A stretch of 27,425 nt of DNA, from positions 1-27,425 of the forward strand of contig JAIRZN010000111.1 in the NCBI GenBank assembly GCA_031267205.1, read 5' to 3'. Positions 15,128 to 23,265 of the stretch are shown one piece after another (position 1 is the first letter of the stretch; every line of letters begins with the position of its first letter). A program made the position numbers and the translations under genes. This DNA comes from Tannerellaceae bacterium. GTDB lineage: Bacteria; Bacteroidota; Bacteroidia; Bacteroidales; Tannerellaceae. A model generated the notes under the pieces. The model saw nothing but the letters and a program-made list of their open reading frames with translations, was not told where the DNA came from and ran no database searches.

Positions 15128-16534
15128 ATGACAAAAAGTGATATACTTTATTTCTACCGTACCACGGCCGTGGAAAGGGAGGCCTGGAACAGACGCAATT
15201 CCTTTTACCATAGACTGCTCGGCAGGTATTTCTCCTTCATAATACCCGAAGGCGCAAGGGTGCTTGAGGTGGGATGCGGTAGCGGCGACTTGCTCAATGC
15301 GGTCAGGCCTGGATACGGGCTGGGCATCGACTTCGCAGCGGAGGTCGTCGAGATTGCTGCCGGAAAGTATCCGCATCTGCATTTCCGGGTCGACGACGTG
15401 GAGGAATTGCAGCTCGACGAGGCTTTCGACTATATTATCCTCAGCGATCTGACGAGCTGCCTCTGGGACGTGCAGCGGGCTATCCGTAACCTGCGCCGGA
15501 TATGCCTCCCGCATACGCGAATCGTCATATCGCAGTATAATTACATGTGGGAACCGGTGATAAAGTTGCTTGAGGCTGTGGGGCTGAAGCAGAAGGCGCC
15601 GACGTCGAACTGGTTCTCAATTAAGGATACCGAGGGCCTGTTACTCCTTGAGGGCTTCCAAAGCGTGAGGCTGGAGAAGAAGGTGTTCCTTCCTGTCTAC
15701 ATTCCTTTGCTGCATAGCTTCTTTAACGGCTTCCTGGCTAACCTTCCGGGCATTTGCCGACTTGGGCTTGTCAATATTCATGTATCAAGACTGCCGCTCG
15801 ACGGGGAACGACCGGCATCGGTCTCGATAGTAATTCCGGCTCGTAATGAGGCGGGAAATATCGAAAGCGCCATCCGCCGGACGCCTTGCTTCGGTACGCA
15901 CCAGGAATTTATCTTTGTCGAGGGTGGTTCTTCGGACGATACCTACGAGGAGATACTGCGCGTTCGCGACGCCTGGCCTTCTAAGGATATTAAGGTCATC
16001 CGACAGACGGGCAAGGGCAAAGGCAACGCGGTGCGCGAGGCTTTCGATGTGGCAACGGGGGATATACTTATGATTCTCGATGCCGACCTGACGATGCCTC
16101 CCGAAGAGCTGCCTAAGTTCTACGATGCCTTGTGCCGCAACAAAGGGGAGTTTATCAACGGTTGCCGCCTTGTTTATCCTATGGAAAAGAACGCTATGCG
16201 CTTTCTCAACCTTATGGCGAACAAATTCTTCGGCTGGTTCTTCTCCTATCTGCTGGGACAGCGTCTCAAGGATACGCTCTGCGGTACCAAAGTCTTGTTC
16301 CGGCGGGATTATGAGGCTATTAAGGCTAACCGCGCTTACTTCGGCGACTTTGATCCTTTTGGTGACTTCGATCTGCTTTTCGGGGCTGCCAAGCTGAATC
16401 TTAAGATCGTCGAGGTCATTATTCGTTACAAAGACCGCGAGTATGGCTCGACGCAGATCAGTCGCTTTCGCCACGGACTGCTTCTGCTGAAAATGAGCTT
16501 CTTCGCCGCACGAAAAATCAAATACATCATATGA
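15128..16534 (+). CDS. Fusion of SAM-dependent methyltransferase and DPM1-like GT2 glycosyltransferase
   Basis: 468 residues in two domains. Residues about 1-205 form a class I methyltransferase with motif I VLEVGCGSGD (45-54), the acidic residue after strand 2 (GLGIDF) and motif IV YIILSDLTS. Residues about 225-468 form a GT2 glycosyltransferase resembling dolichol/polyprenyl-phosphate mannosyl or glucosyl transferases, with VSIVIPARNEAGNI, the GKGKGNAVREAF nucleotide loop and the metal motif DADL (about 318-321). No membrane spans are evident. Its TGA overlaps the next gene's ATG (ATGA). The likely role is making a lipid-linked sugar donor for the GT-C protein that follows; what the methyltransferase modifies is unknown. 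Confidence 0.88.
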   Translation: MTKSDILYFYRTTAVEREAWNRRNSFYHRLLGRYFSFIIPEGARVLEVGCGSGDLLNAVRPGYGLGIDFAAEVVEIAAGKYPHLHFRVDDVEELQLDEAFDYIILSDLTSCLWDVQRAIRNLRRICLPHTRIVISQYNYMWEPVIKLLEAVGLKQKAPTSNWFSIKDTEGLLLLEGFQSVRLEKKVFLPVYIPLLHSFFNGFLANLPGICRLGLVNIHVSRLPLDGERPASVSIVIPARNEAGNIESAIRRTPCFGTHQEFIFVEGGSSDDTYEEILRVRDAWPSKDIKVIRQTGKGKGNAVREAFDVATGDILMILDADLTMPPEELPKFYDALCRNKGEFINGCRLVYPMEKNAMRFLNLMANKFFGWFFSYLLGQRLKDTLCGTKVLFRRDYEAIKANRAYFGDFDPFGDFDLLFGAAKLNLKIVEVIIRYKDREYGSTQISRFRHGLLLLKMSFFAARKIKYII

Positions 16535-18462
16535 AACAGTCTTCCGATAAACAAACCGGACACAGGCTCGCCGCCTTCTTCGAGCGCAATGAAAATACGC
16601 TTTTTATATTCTCGCTCCTGTTCTGCGCCGTGATGTGCGTCCTGCTTTTTGACGTTAAATTGAGCCTGAGCGGCGACGACAGCGACTATCTCATAAGCGC
16701 CGAAAATTTCTGGCGTCATTTCGCCTACCCCGGTGGCCACGCTCCGCTTTACCCGATGCTGCTCTCCCCGTTGGCCGGTATTTTCGGCATGAAGCTCTTG
16801 CTTTTCAAATCGCTGTCGGCCCTTTTCATCGTACTCTCCTTCTGGCTGCTGTACAAGAGTTTCCGGGGCGTCGTACCGTCGCTTATCCTCATGCCGGCGC
16901 TTCTGCTGGCGAGCGTCTGCTCCTATATCTTCTTTTACGCAGGCTACACGTACAGCGAACCTCTTTTCATGCTTTTGCAAAGTGTTTTTGTATATTTTTT
17001 CTCGAAATATTTCCTGACAACCGGACAAGACGCTTCTTACGGCCTGAAAGACGGCTGGCGCAAATACCTCGTCATAGCCGCCATCGCCCTATGTTTAGCC
17101 TTGGCGCGCAGCATCGGGTACGCCGTCATAGGGGCGGTCGTGATCTTCCTGCTGACACAGCGTCGCTGGAAAGATGTGCTCTACTTCAACGCAGCCTTTG
17201 TGCTGGTCTTCGCAGCCTTCCAGATACTTAAATCCTTAGCGTGGCCGGGCTCCGGCGAGGCTTACGGCATTACCCGACTGTTTTCTATCGACCCTTACAA
17301 CCCGTCTCTGGGGACGGAAAATTTCGCGGGCATAATGAAGCGGTTTGTGGAAAACTCTAACATTTACCTCTCCTTTTTCCTCTATCAGTTCATGGGATTT
17401 GTAAAGGAAACGCCCCCGGAATATGTCCTGGACAGTCCCGTCCGAACGGTGGTCACTTACCTGCTCTACGGCCTTTGCCTGGCTGCGGTCTTCAAGCGCA
17501 ACAGGGCGTTGCTCTTTATCGGCCTCTACGCGGGCGTAATGAACTTCACGAGCTTCGTCGCGCTACAATCCCTCTGGGCGCAAGACCGCTTGATCATGGT
17601 CTACTATCCGTTGATGCTGATATTCCTGCTGGGAGGCATTTGCTACCTCTTGCGCATCAAAGCCTTGCGTAAGGGCTTCCTACTTTACCCGTTACTGCTC
17701 GTCGTCATCGCCTGCGGCACGCTCAACACAACGGCTAAGAAGGTGGCGCGGAATCTGCCCGTTCTGCAGCAAAACCTGCTCGGCGACAATCTATATGGCC
17801 TTACCCCCGATTGGCGTAACTTCATCAAGGGCAGCGAGTGGGCGGCCCGCAACCTACCTAAGGACGCCATCATCGTGAGCCGCAAGCCGTCGATCTCGAA
17901 GGTCTACACAGGCCGCGATTTCATCGTCACGCCGACCACGCTGCCTTTCCCGCCGGAAAAGATCATGGGACTTAAGAATAACAGGCCCAAAGGCTTTGCG
18001 TTCGTCGTCTCGGATGCTGCGAAGGGGGTATTCCCAGGTGAGGGGGTTAAATATCTCGCTTCGCATATCAGGGGAGAAAAATTCTCCTTGGACGGGACGG
18101 CGGCTACCCTCGTCTGCCTCTATTTTTTGCCTGACGAAGAAGTGGGAGGCCTGATTGAGGCCTTGGGGGCCAACCGGATACCGTATACGCTCGACTTCGA
18201 CGGATTCATCGATCGCCTGGCCGCGATCGAGTCCTACCGCTTCTATGATCCGGAGGATATGCGGCGGTATCTCCTGGAAAATAAGATTGAATACCTCCTC
18301 CTCCCGCAATTGCGCGCCTATCCGAGCAGGAAGACGGACCAGTATATCAACGACGTCCACAGGTACCGCGAGTTCATTTCCCTCAGGTATCCGGGCTCCT
18401 TCCGCATTGTGCACTCCATCGGCGACGACGAGCCCTGCGAAATAGCGGAATTTATACGTTAA
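16531..18462 (+). CDS. GT-C-type membrane glycosyltransferase (PMT/ArnT-like)
   Basis: 643 residues with about ten membrane spans up to roughly residue 400 and a soluble C-terminal part (about 410-643). After the first span the sequence SLSGDDSDYLISAENFW carries an acidic cluster (D49, D50, D52), the position of the catalytic aspartate in GT-C transferases that use polyprenyl-phosphate sugars. The downstream GGHAPLYPML resembles the PxYP segment of ArnT/PMT-like enzymes. It is translationally coupled to the methyltransferase-GT2 gene and precedes ppk by six bases. The inferred role is transfer of a sugar from a lipid carrier to an envelope acceptor; the acceptor cannot be told from sequence. 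Confidence 0.8.
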   Translation: MKQSSDKQTGHRLAAFFERNENTLFIFSLLFCAVMCVLLFDVKLSLSGDDSDYLISAENFWRHFAYPGGHAPLYPMLLSPLAGIFGMKLLLFKSLSALFIVLSFWLLYKSFRGVVPSLILMPALLLASVCSYIFFYAGYTYSEPLFMLLQSVFVYFFSKYFLTTGQDASYGLKDGWRKYLVIAAIALCLALARSIGYAVIGAVVIFLLTQRRWKDVLYFNAAFVLVFAAFQILKSLAWPGSGEAYGITRLFSIDPYNPSLGTENFAGIMKRFVENSNIYLSFFLYQFMGFVKETPPEYVLDSPVRTVVTYLLYGLCLAAVFKRNRALLFIGLYAGVMNFTSFVALQSLWAQDRLIMVYYPLMLIFLLGGICYLLRIKALRKGFLLYPLLLVVIACGTLNTTAKKVARNLPVLQQNLLGDNLYGLTPDWRNFIKGSEWAARNLPKDAIIVSRKPSISKVYTGRDFIVTPTTLPFPPEKIMGLKNNRPKGFAFVVSDAAKGVFPGEGVKYLASHIRGEKFSLDGTAATLVCLYFLPDEEVGGLIEALGANRIPYTLDFDGFIDRLAAIESYRFYDPEDMRRYLLENKIEYLLLPQLRAYPSRKTDQYINDVHRYREFISLRYPGSFRIVHSIGDDEPCEIAEFIR

Positions 18463-18468
18463 CCACCT

Positions 18469-20529
18469 ATGACCGAGAATCAATACCATTATTTTAAACG
18501 CGACATAAGCTGGCTATCCTTCAACTACCGCGTCCTGCTCGAGGCCGAAGACGAGACGCTGCCGCTATACGAGCGCATACGTTTCCTCTCGATTTACTCC
18601 TCTAACCTTGAGGAATTTTACGAAATACGCGTAGCGGAACACCGGGGCGTCATCATGAAGAAGAAGTTCGACGAGGAAACCTTTGAAGAGGCCGAAGAAA
18701 CACTCTCCGAGATAACGCGCGAAGTCAACCGCCAACAGCTTGAATATTACCGCATCTTCTCCGAACGCATCCTGCCCGAATTAAGCCGCGAAAACATACG
18801 CCTCTACCAGGACAGCCGCCCGGAATCCTTCCACGAGGAGTTCGTCCGCGATTTCTTCAACGAGCAGGTCTTCCCCTTCCTCTCCCCCGTCATGCTGCAA
18901 ACGGGCGACATACAAACCTTTATACGCGACCGCCGCCTATACCTCATCGTCCGTATGATCAAAAAATATCGCCCCGCCGGCGCCGAGCCGAGCTTTCACT
19001 ACGCGCTGATGAAGATACCCTTCGCCAAAGTGCCGCGCTTCATCGAATTGCCTCAACACCAGGGCGTCTCTTACATAATGTTTATCGACGACATCATCCG
19101 CGCCAACCTCCCGACCGTATTCCCTGGCTACGAAATCGAAAGCTGCCACAGCATCAAGATCTCGCGCGACGCGGACATCTACCTCGAAAACGAAAAGGAC
19201 ACGAACCTCATCGAAACAATACGCCGGAAAGTCAAGAAACGGACAACGGCCGATTTAAGCCGCTTCGTCTACGACAGCAGCATGCCGCCGGATTTTTTAC
19301 GCTTCATCTGCGACGCTTTCGACATAAACGGCGAAGACCTCGTCATCGGGGGACGCTATCTTAACCTCCAAGACCTCAGCCGCCTCCCCAACCCCGCCGG
19401 CAAGCGTCTCGAACAGCAACTCCCGCAGCCGATGCGCATTCCGTTCCTCGACCGCACCGGATCTATGTTCCTGGCCGTCAGCCAACGAGACATCATGCTG
19501 CACTTCCCTTACCAGTCCTTCGACTACCTTATCCGCCTCCTCATGGAAGCCGCCTTCGACCCCGGCGTCGAGGAAATAAAGATAACACAGTACCGCGTGG
19601 CCGAAAATTCGGCGGTCATAAACTCCCTCGTCAGCGCGGCCGGCAATGGAAAGAAAGTGACGGTTTTCGTCGAACTCAAAGCCCGTTTTGACGAAGAAAA
19701 CAATATGTCCACAGCCGAAATGATGAAGCAGGCCGGCATACGCATAATTTACAGCATACCAGGCCTCAAGGTACACGCCAAAGTAGCCGTCATCATCCGC
19801 CGGACGCCCAAAGGGGAACCCCCGCAGCCGAGCTTCGCCTACCTGAGCACCGGCAACTTTAACGAGAAAACGGCACGGACGTATTCCGACATGGCGCTCC
19901 TCACAGCCGATGCGGACTTTATCGAGGACATAAACCGTGTCTTCGCCGTCCTCGAAAACCACCTCGCCGCCCCCGTCTTCCGCCACCTACTCGTGGCCCG
20001 CTTCAATATGGTGCCCGAACTCAAGTCCATGATAGAGCGCGAAAGGGAACACGCCCGGCAAGGGCTCCCGTCGAAAATCATCCTCAAAATGAACGGCCTG
20101 CACGACCGCAACATGATCGACGAGCTCTACCGCGCGAGCGGAGACGGCGTCGAGACCGACCTCATCATACGCGGCATCTGCTGCCTCATCCCCGACGCGC
20201 CTTACAGCCGCAACATCCGCGTCACCAGAATCGTAGACACTTTCCTCGAGCACGCGCGCGTGTGGTACTTTTACAATAACGGCGAAGAGTCCCTCTACCT
20301 GAGTTCGGCCGACTGGATGCGCCGCAACCTCACACGCCGCATCGAGACAGCCTTCCCCATCCTCGACCCCGCCATCAAGCGCGAAATCATCCACGTCCTA
20401 ACCCTGCAACTAAAGGACAACACAAAAGCATGCCTTCTCGACAAAAATCTCATCAACCGTCCCAAAAAAGACGACGCCCCCGACAAAATACGCGCCCAAT
20501 CCGCCATCTACGACTATCTCCGCCAATAA
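18469..20529 (+). CDS. ppk1: Polyphosphate kinase 1
   Basis: 686 residues, reversibly polymerising the gamma-phosphate of ATP into polyphosphate. The N-terminal domain opens with the hallmark RDISWLSFNYRVLLEAED and RIRFLSIYSSNLEEFYEIR. The two phospholipase-D-like catalytic domains carry H436 in GLKVHAKVAVI (the autophosphorylated histidine, equivalent to E. coli H435) and H595 in FLEHARVWYF, followed by YLSSADWMRRNL. The length is normal. The short gap to the gene in front suggests cotranscription with the glycosyltransferases. There is no terminator between its stop and the 41-base array that begins about 30 bases downstream. Confidence 0.97.
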   Translation: MTENQYHYFKRDISWLSFNYRVLLEAEDETLPLYERIRFLSIYSSNLEEFYEIRVAEHRGVIMKKKFDEETFEEAEETLSEITREVNRQQLEYYRIFSERILPELSRENIRLYQDSRPESFHEEFVRDFFNEQVFPFLSPVMLQTGDIQTFIRDRRLYLIVRMIKKYRPAGAEPSFHYALMKIPFAKVPRFIELPQHQGVSYIMFIDDIIRANLPTVFPGYEIESCHSIKISRDADIYLENEKDTNLIETIRRKVKKRTTADLSRFVYDSSMPPDFLRFICDAFDINGEDLVIGGRYLNLQDLSRLPNPAGKRLEQQLPQPMRIPFLDRTGSMFLAVSQRDIMLHFPYQSFDYLIRLLMEAAFDPGVEEIKITQYRVAENSAVINSLVSAAGNGKKVTVFVELKARFDEENNMSTAEMMKQAGIRIIYSIPGLKVHAKVAVIIRRTPKGEPPQPSFAYLSTGNFNEKTARTYSDMALLTADADFIEDINRVFAVLENHLAAPVFRHLLVARFNMVPELKSMIEREREHARQGLPSKIILKMNGLHDRNMIDELYRASGDGVETDLIIRGICCLIPDAPYSRNIRVTRIVDTFLEHARVWYFYNNGEESLYLSSADWMRRNLTRRIETAFPILDPAIKREIIHVLTLQLKDNTKACLLDKNLINRPKKDDAPDKIRAQSAIYDYLRQ

Positions 20530-20557
20530 TCCGCCCCAAAAAACGTCCCCTGCCGCA

Positions 20558-21035
20558 TTCCCACCCGTTGGGAAACCTCCCAAATCATCAAGCCGGATTT
20601 TCCCCCCTTCGGGAAAATCCCAAATAATTTAATTGAAGCTTTCCCGACTTTGGGAAAACCCCAAAAAAAATATTTGAAGCTTTCCCGAAGTCGGGAATCC
20701 TCCAAAAGTTTTCAATGGTTAAATCCCGTTAACAGGAAAGCTCCAATTTTTTCCGTTGGTTAATTCCGGTTAACGGGAAACCTCCAATTTTTTCCGGTGG
20801 TTAATTCCGGTTAACGGGGCGGCTCCAAATAATTCCGGTGGTTAATTCCGGTTAACGGGGCCGCTCCAAATCGTTCCGTTGGTTAATTCCGGTTAACGGG
20901 GCGGCTCCAAATCGTTCCGTTGGTTAAGTCCCGTTAACAGGGCCGCTCCAAACCGTCGCGTTGGTTAATTACAGTTAACCGGAAGGCTCCAAACCGTCGA
21001 ATTGATTAATATATCTTAATGGGAAAGCCCCGCTT
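20558..21035. repeat. Composite 41-base tandem array, twelve units
   Basis: The GGG (or AGG/CGG) core of each unit falls at 20570, 20611, 20652, 20693, 20734, 20775, 20816, 20857, 20898, 20939, 20980 and 21021, exactly 41 bases apart. Units read CCC, six bases, GGGAAAGCTCCAAAT, then a variable stretch. In the first four units the six central bases vary (CCCGTT, CCCTTC, GACTTT, GAAGTC). In the next seven they are GTTAAC or nearly so, within CCGGTTAACGGG, and GGTTAA recurs every 41 bases from 20717 to 20963 (GATTAA at 21004). It fills the gap between the convergent ppk1 and LuxR-type genes. The period is not divisible by three and no inverted outer arms are visible. Confidence 0.95.
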
Positions 21036-21042
21036 GGAATCG

Positions 21043-21618
21043 TTAACCGATCAGCTTGGAAGATACGAGGCCGTTCATGATGGCGTAGAAGGTCAGGCCG
21101 GAGATGGTCTTTATGCCGAGTTTTGCGGTGATGTTCTTGCGGTGTGTCAGGACCGTATTGAGACTGATGTTCAGTTTATCGGCAATGTCTTTGTTGGCGC
21201 ATCCCTGGGCGATGAGTTTCAGCACGTCTTTTTCGCGCAGGGATAGTTCTTTGCCTCTTTCGCCCGCGTCGTTGCTTTCTCCGGCGGAGAAGAACTGTTG
21301 CAATTGTTCTATCATCGTCTCCTGCGATAATGTGACGCTGAGGTAGTTGTATCCGGAGGCCGAGGCGGGCGCCGGGGCTTTGTCCCGCGTGATGATCAGC
21401 GTCCTGGAGCGTCGTGGGATGAAGAAATCGGCGTTGAGCATAAAGGTGTCGGCTTTGGCGAAATAGTAATGGAACTCGTTTCCTTCCTTCGGGAAATCGT
21501 CGAATGAATCGAAGGCTGTAATCTCCACCGGCGGGAAATAATCCGTCAGCAGGCTTTGCAGACCGGCTCTTTGCAGTGTGTCGGACAGTATAATAGCTAT
21601 TTGCTTGTTCCTTCGCAT
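21043..21618 (-). CDS. LuxR-type transcriptional regulator with pseudo-receiver domain
   Basis: 191 residues. The C-terminus (about 120-185) is a LuxR/FixJ helix-turn-helix: ELSLREKDVLKLIAQGCANK, then DIADKLNISLNTVLTHRKNI. The N-terminal about 110 residues look receiver-like in secondary structure (IAIILSDTLQRAGLQSLLTD) but lack the acidic pair and the DxxLLDxxMP-type phosphoacceptor segment, so phosphorylation is unlikely. I use the ATG at 21618; a TTG at 21621 adds one residue. It lies ten bases behind the hemerythrin-fold gene, a pairing I recall from Bacteroides genomes, suggesting that the two proteins work together. It is the last gene of the six-gene minus-strand operon. Confidence 0.88.
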   Translation of the reverse strand: MRRNKQIAIILSDTLQRAGLQSLLTDYFPPVEITAFDSFDDFPKEGNEFHYYFAKADTFMLNADFFIPRRSRTLIITRDKAPAPASASGYNYLSVTLSQETMIEQLQQFFSAGESNDAGERGKELSLREKDVLKLIAQGCANKDIADKLNISLNTVLTHRKNITAKLGIKTISGLTFYAIMNGLVSSKLIG

Positions 21619-21628
21619 CAATCGGGAG

Positions 21629-22342
21629 TTATTGTACGCCGAGCTTTTCCATAGCTTCTACCATTGGCGTGAGGATGCGGAAACGGATGCGGTTGTGCTG
21701 CCTTATGTCCTTTTCCAGGCTGCTGATTGAGGAAACGACGGCGTAGCATAGGTTCAGGTTATAATCGCCCGACAAATGTTTCACGATTATCCGTTTCAAG
21801 TCTGCGAGCAGTTCCTCGATGGCGTCTTCGGAGTGTTTACCGGGGTGTAGCGAGAGCGGCCGGCTGTCTGTGCCGCTTATCCTGTCTTGCAACTTTTCAC
21901 TCAGGGCCAGGCAGTAAGGAAACCATTCGCGGTCGTCTTTTTCGATACGTGCGACCAATTCGCTTTTGAAGGAGGAGAAGAATTTCCCTATCGGGGCAAG
22001 CGTTTGATTGCCGGAGGTATTCATTGAGATAAACGAAGTGAGATGGTGCTCGATATTGGGCAATTGGAAGCGCAGGTAGTAGTTATTTGTCTTCACTAAA
22101 TAGTCTATGATCTGCGAGGTGTGGAAAGTTCGGAGTTTCTTTTCCGGGAAATATTCCTCGTTGAGGAAGGTATTGATCACGGCAAGGAGGAAGTCAGCGT
22201 CTAAGGAATGTTCGCCGCATATCTCACGCACCGATTTATCCCCCAGTCCGAGCCGTATACCGAAGCGATTAATTATAGGAATGAGCGAGGGATGTTCTTC
22301 CACCACCTCGCTCATCTGCATATCAGGATAAACTAAAGGCAT
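21629..22342 (-). CDS. Hemerythrin/RIC-fold protein with degenerate metal ligands
   Basis: 237 residues. Residues 8-62 resemble the DUF542/ScdA-N type domain (MSEVVEEHPSLIPIINRFGI, then LGLGDKSVREIC), here without its usual cysteine pair. Residues about 75-235 have the four-helix hemerythrin pattern seen in RIC/YtfE-like proteins. Positions that normally supply iron ligands are replaced: KTNNYYLRFQLP has Asn where HH or AH is expected, ARIEKDDREWFP lacks the His, and LEKDIRQHNRIRF keeps only H216. A di-iron site is therefore doubtful. The start at 22342 lies two bases after the stop of the gene in front; an upstream in-frame extension overlaps that gene. The likely partner is the LuxR-type regulator that follows. 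Confidence 0.75.
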   Translation of the reverse strand: MPLVYPDMQMSEVVEEHPSLIPIINRFGIRLGLGDKSVREICGEHSLDADFLLAVINTFLNEEYFPEKKLRTFHTSQIIDYLVKTNNYYLRFQLPNIEHHLTSFISMNTSGNQTLAPIGKFFSSFKSELVARIEKDDREWFPYCLALSEKLQDRISGTDSRPLSLHPGKHSEDAIEELLADLKRIIVKHLSGDYNLNLCYAVVSSISSLEKDIRQHNRIRFRILTPMVEAMEKLGVQ

Positions 22343-22344
22343 CT

Positions 22345-23262
22345 TCAGGCATCCTCCCATTGTTTGCGCATCAGCTCTACGGCTGCGGGCACGAGGACGT
22401 TGCGGTCGCCCCGGCAGCCACATTCGAAGCTCACGTATTTATTGTACTCCAACATTTTCAGGGCTTTGAAGCCGGCTATGTAGTTGTCCGCTTCACCATC
22501 TTCGCCGGGCATACTGCGGCGTTTGCGGCTTGCTATGTGCACGTGCTGGAGGTATTCGCCGGCTGAGAGGAAGGCCCCCATGTCGCATGTTTCCTCCGAT
22601 GTCATATGCCAGAAGTCGCCCATGCAGCGCACGCCCGGATTGTTGATGTCGCGGCAGAGGGAGGCTGCGTCGGCCACCTGGCGCAGGTAGAATGCTTCTC
22701 CGCGATTGAGCGGCTCGAAGATAACGGTGGTGTTGTGTACGGCGGCGAAGTTGCCCATTTCGGTGAACTGTTCGCAGAGGAAGTCGCGTGTTTCCTGCGT
22801 ATGCGGGAGCGCCGGCTTCTGTCCGTTGAAGGCGGGTACTATTATCACGCCCACGGAGCCTAATTCGCCGGCGGCGGCGATGATTTCCTTCATAGAATCC
22901 ATGCACTGCCGGCGGATGTCTTCGTCGGTAGAAAGTATAAAGCCGTCGAAACCTGCGCATATTGCGCTGATTTTGATATTGCGGCCGTTTAAGGCCCGCC
23001 GTATCTCTTCTACGTGTCCGGCAAGGCCTTTGCCTCCGGGTTCAAAGCCCGTCACGCCGATCTTCTCCATGAAGTCAAACTTTTCGTTCAGGCTTTCTCC
23101 GGGGGCAATGCCTTCCTGGAAGGAGATGTTGAGGGCTGCGGCGTTGGATTTCGCCTTTTCTTCCTTAGCCGGCTTGGGTGCGCATCCTGCGAGCGCGGAG
23201 CCGGAAACGGCCACAACTGTTGCGGTGGCCGTTTTTATAAATCCTCTTCTGTCAATTGTCAT
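22345..23262 (-). CDS. Exported sugar isomerase/epimerase-like TIM-barrel protein
   Basis: 305 residues. The N-terminus has a Tat-like signal (DRRGFIKTATATVVAVSGS) ending in a lipobox LAGC (C27), so it is probably exported folded and lipid-anchored. The rest is an AP-endonuclease-2/xylose-isomerase-like TIM barrel with the expected metal ligands: Glu in VIFEPLNRGE, Asp in CMGDFWHM, His in HVHIASRKRR and Glu in YVSFECGCRG. Such proteins isomerise or epimerise sugars and often accompany Gfo/Idh/MocA oxidoreductases. It starts three bases after the stop of the exported oxidoreductase. The substrate is unknown; a keto-sugar from the oxidoreductase is the natural guess. Confidence 0.85.
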   Translation of the reverse strand: MTIDRRGFIKTATATVVAVSGSALAGCAPKPAKEEKAKSNAAALNISFQEGIAPGESLNEKFDFMEKIGVTGFEPGGKGLAGHVEEIRRALNGRNIKISAICAGFDGFILSTDEDIRRQCMDSMKEIIAAAGELGSVGVIIVPAFNGQKPALPHTQETRDFLCEQFTEMGNFAAVHNTTVIFEPLNRGEAFYLRQVADAASLCRDINNPGVRCMGDFWHMTSEETCDMGAFLSAGEYLQHVHIASRKRRSMPGEDGEADNYIAGFKALKMLEYNKYVSFECGCRGDRNVLVPAAVELMRKQWEDA

Positions 23263-23265
23263 GGC

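Noticed and set aside
20514..20705. Minus-strand frame reading IFPKGGKSGLMIWEVSQRVGM
   Set aside because: It is a translation of repeat units overlapping the ppk1 end; there is no start context and no family.
20558..21035. Possible CRISPR array
   Set aside because: The whole 41-base unit is repeated with gradual divergence; there is no constant repeat alternating with unique spacers and no cas gene.
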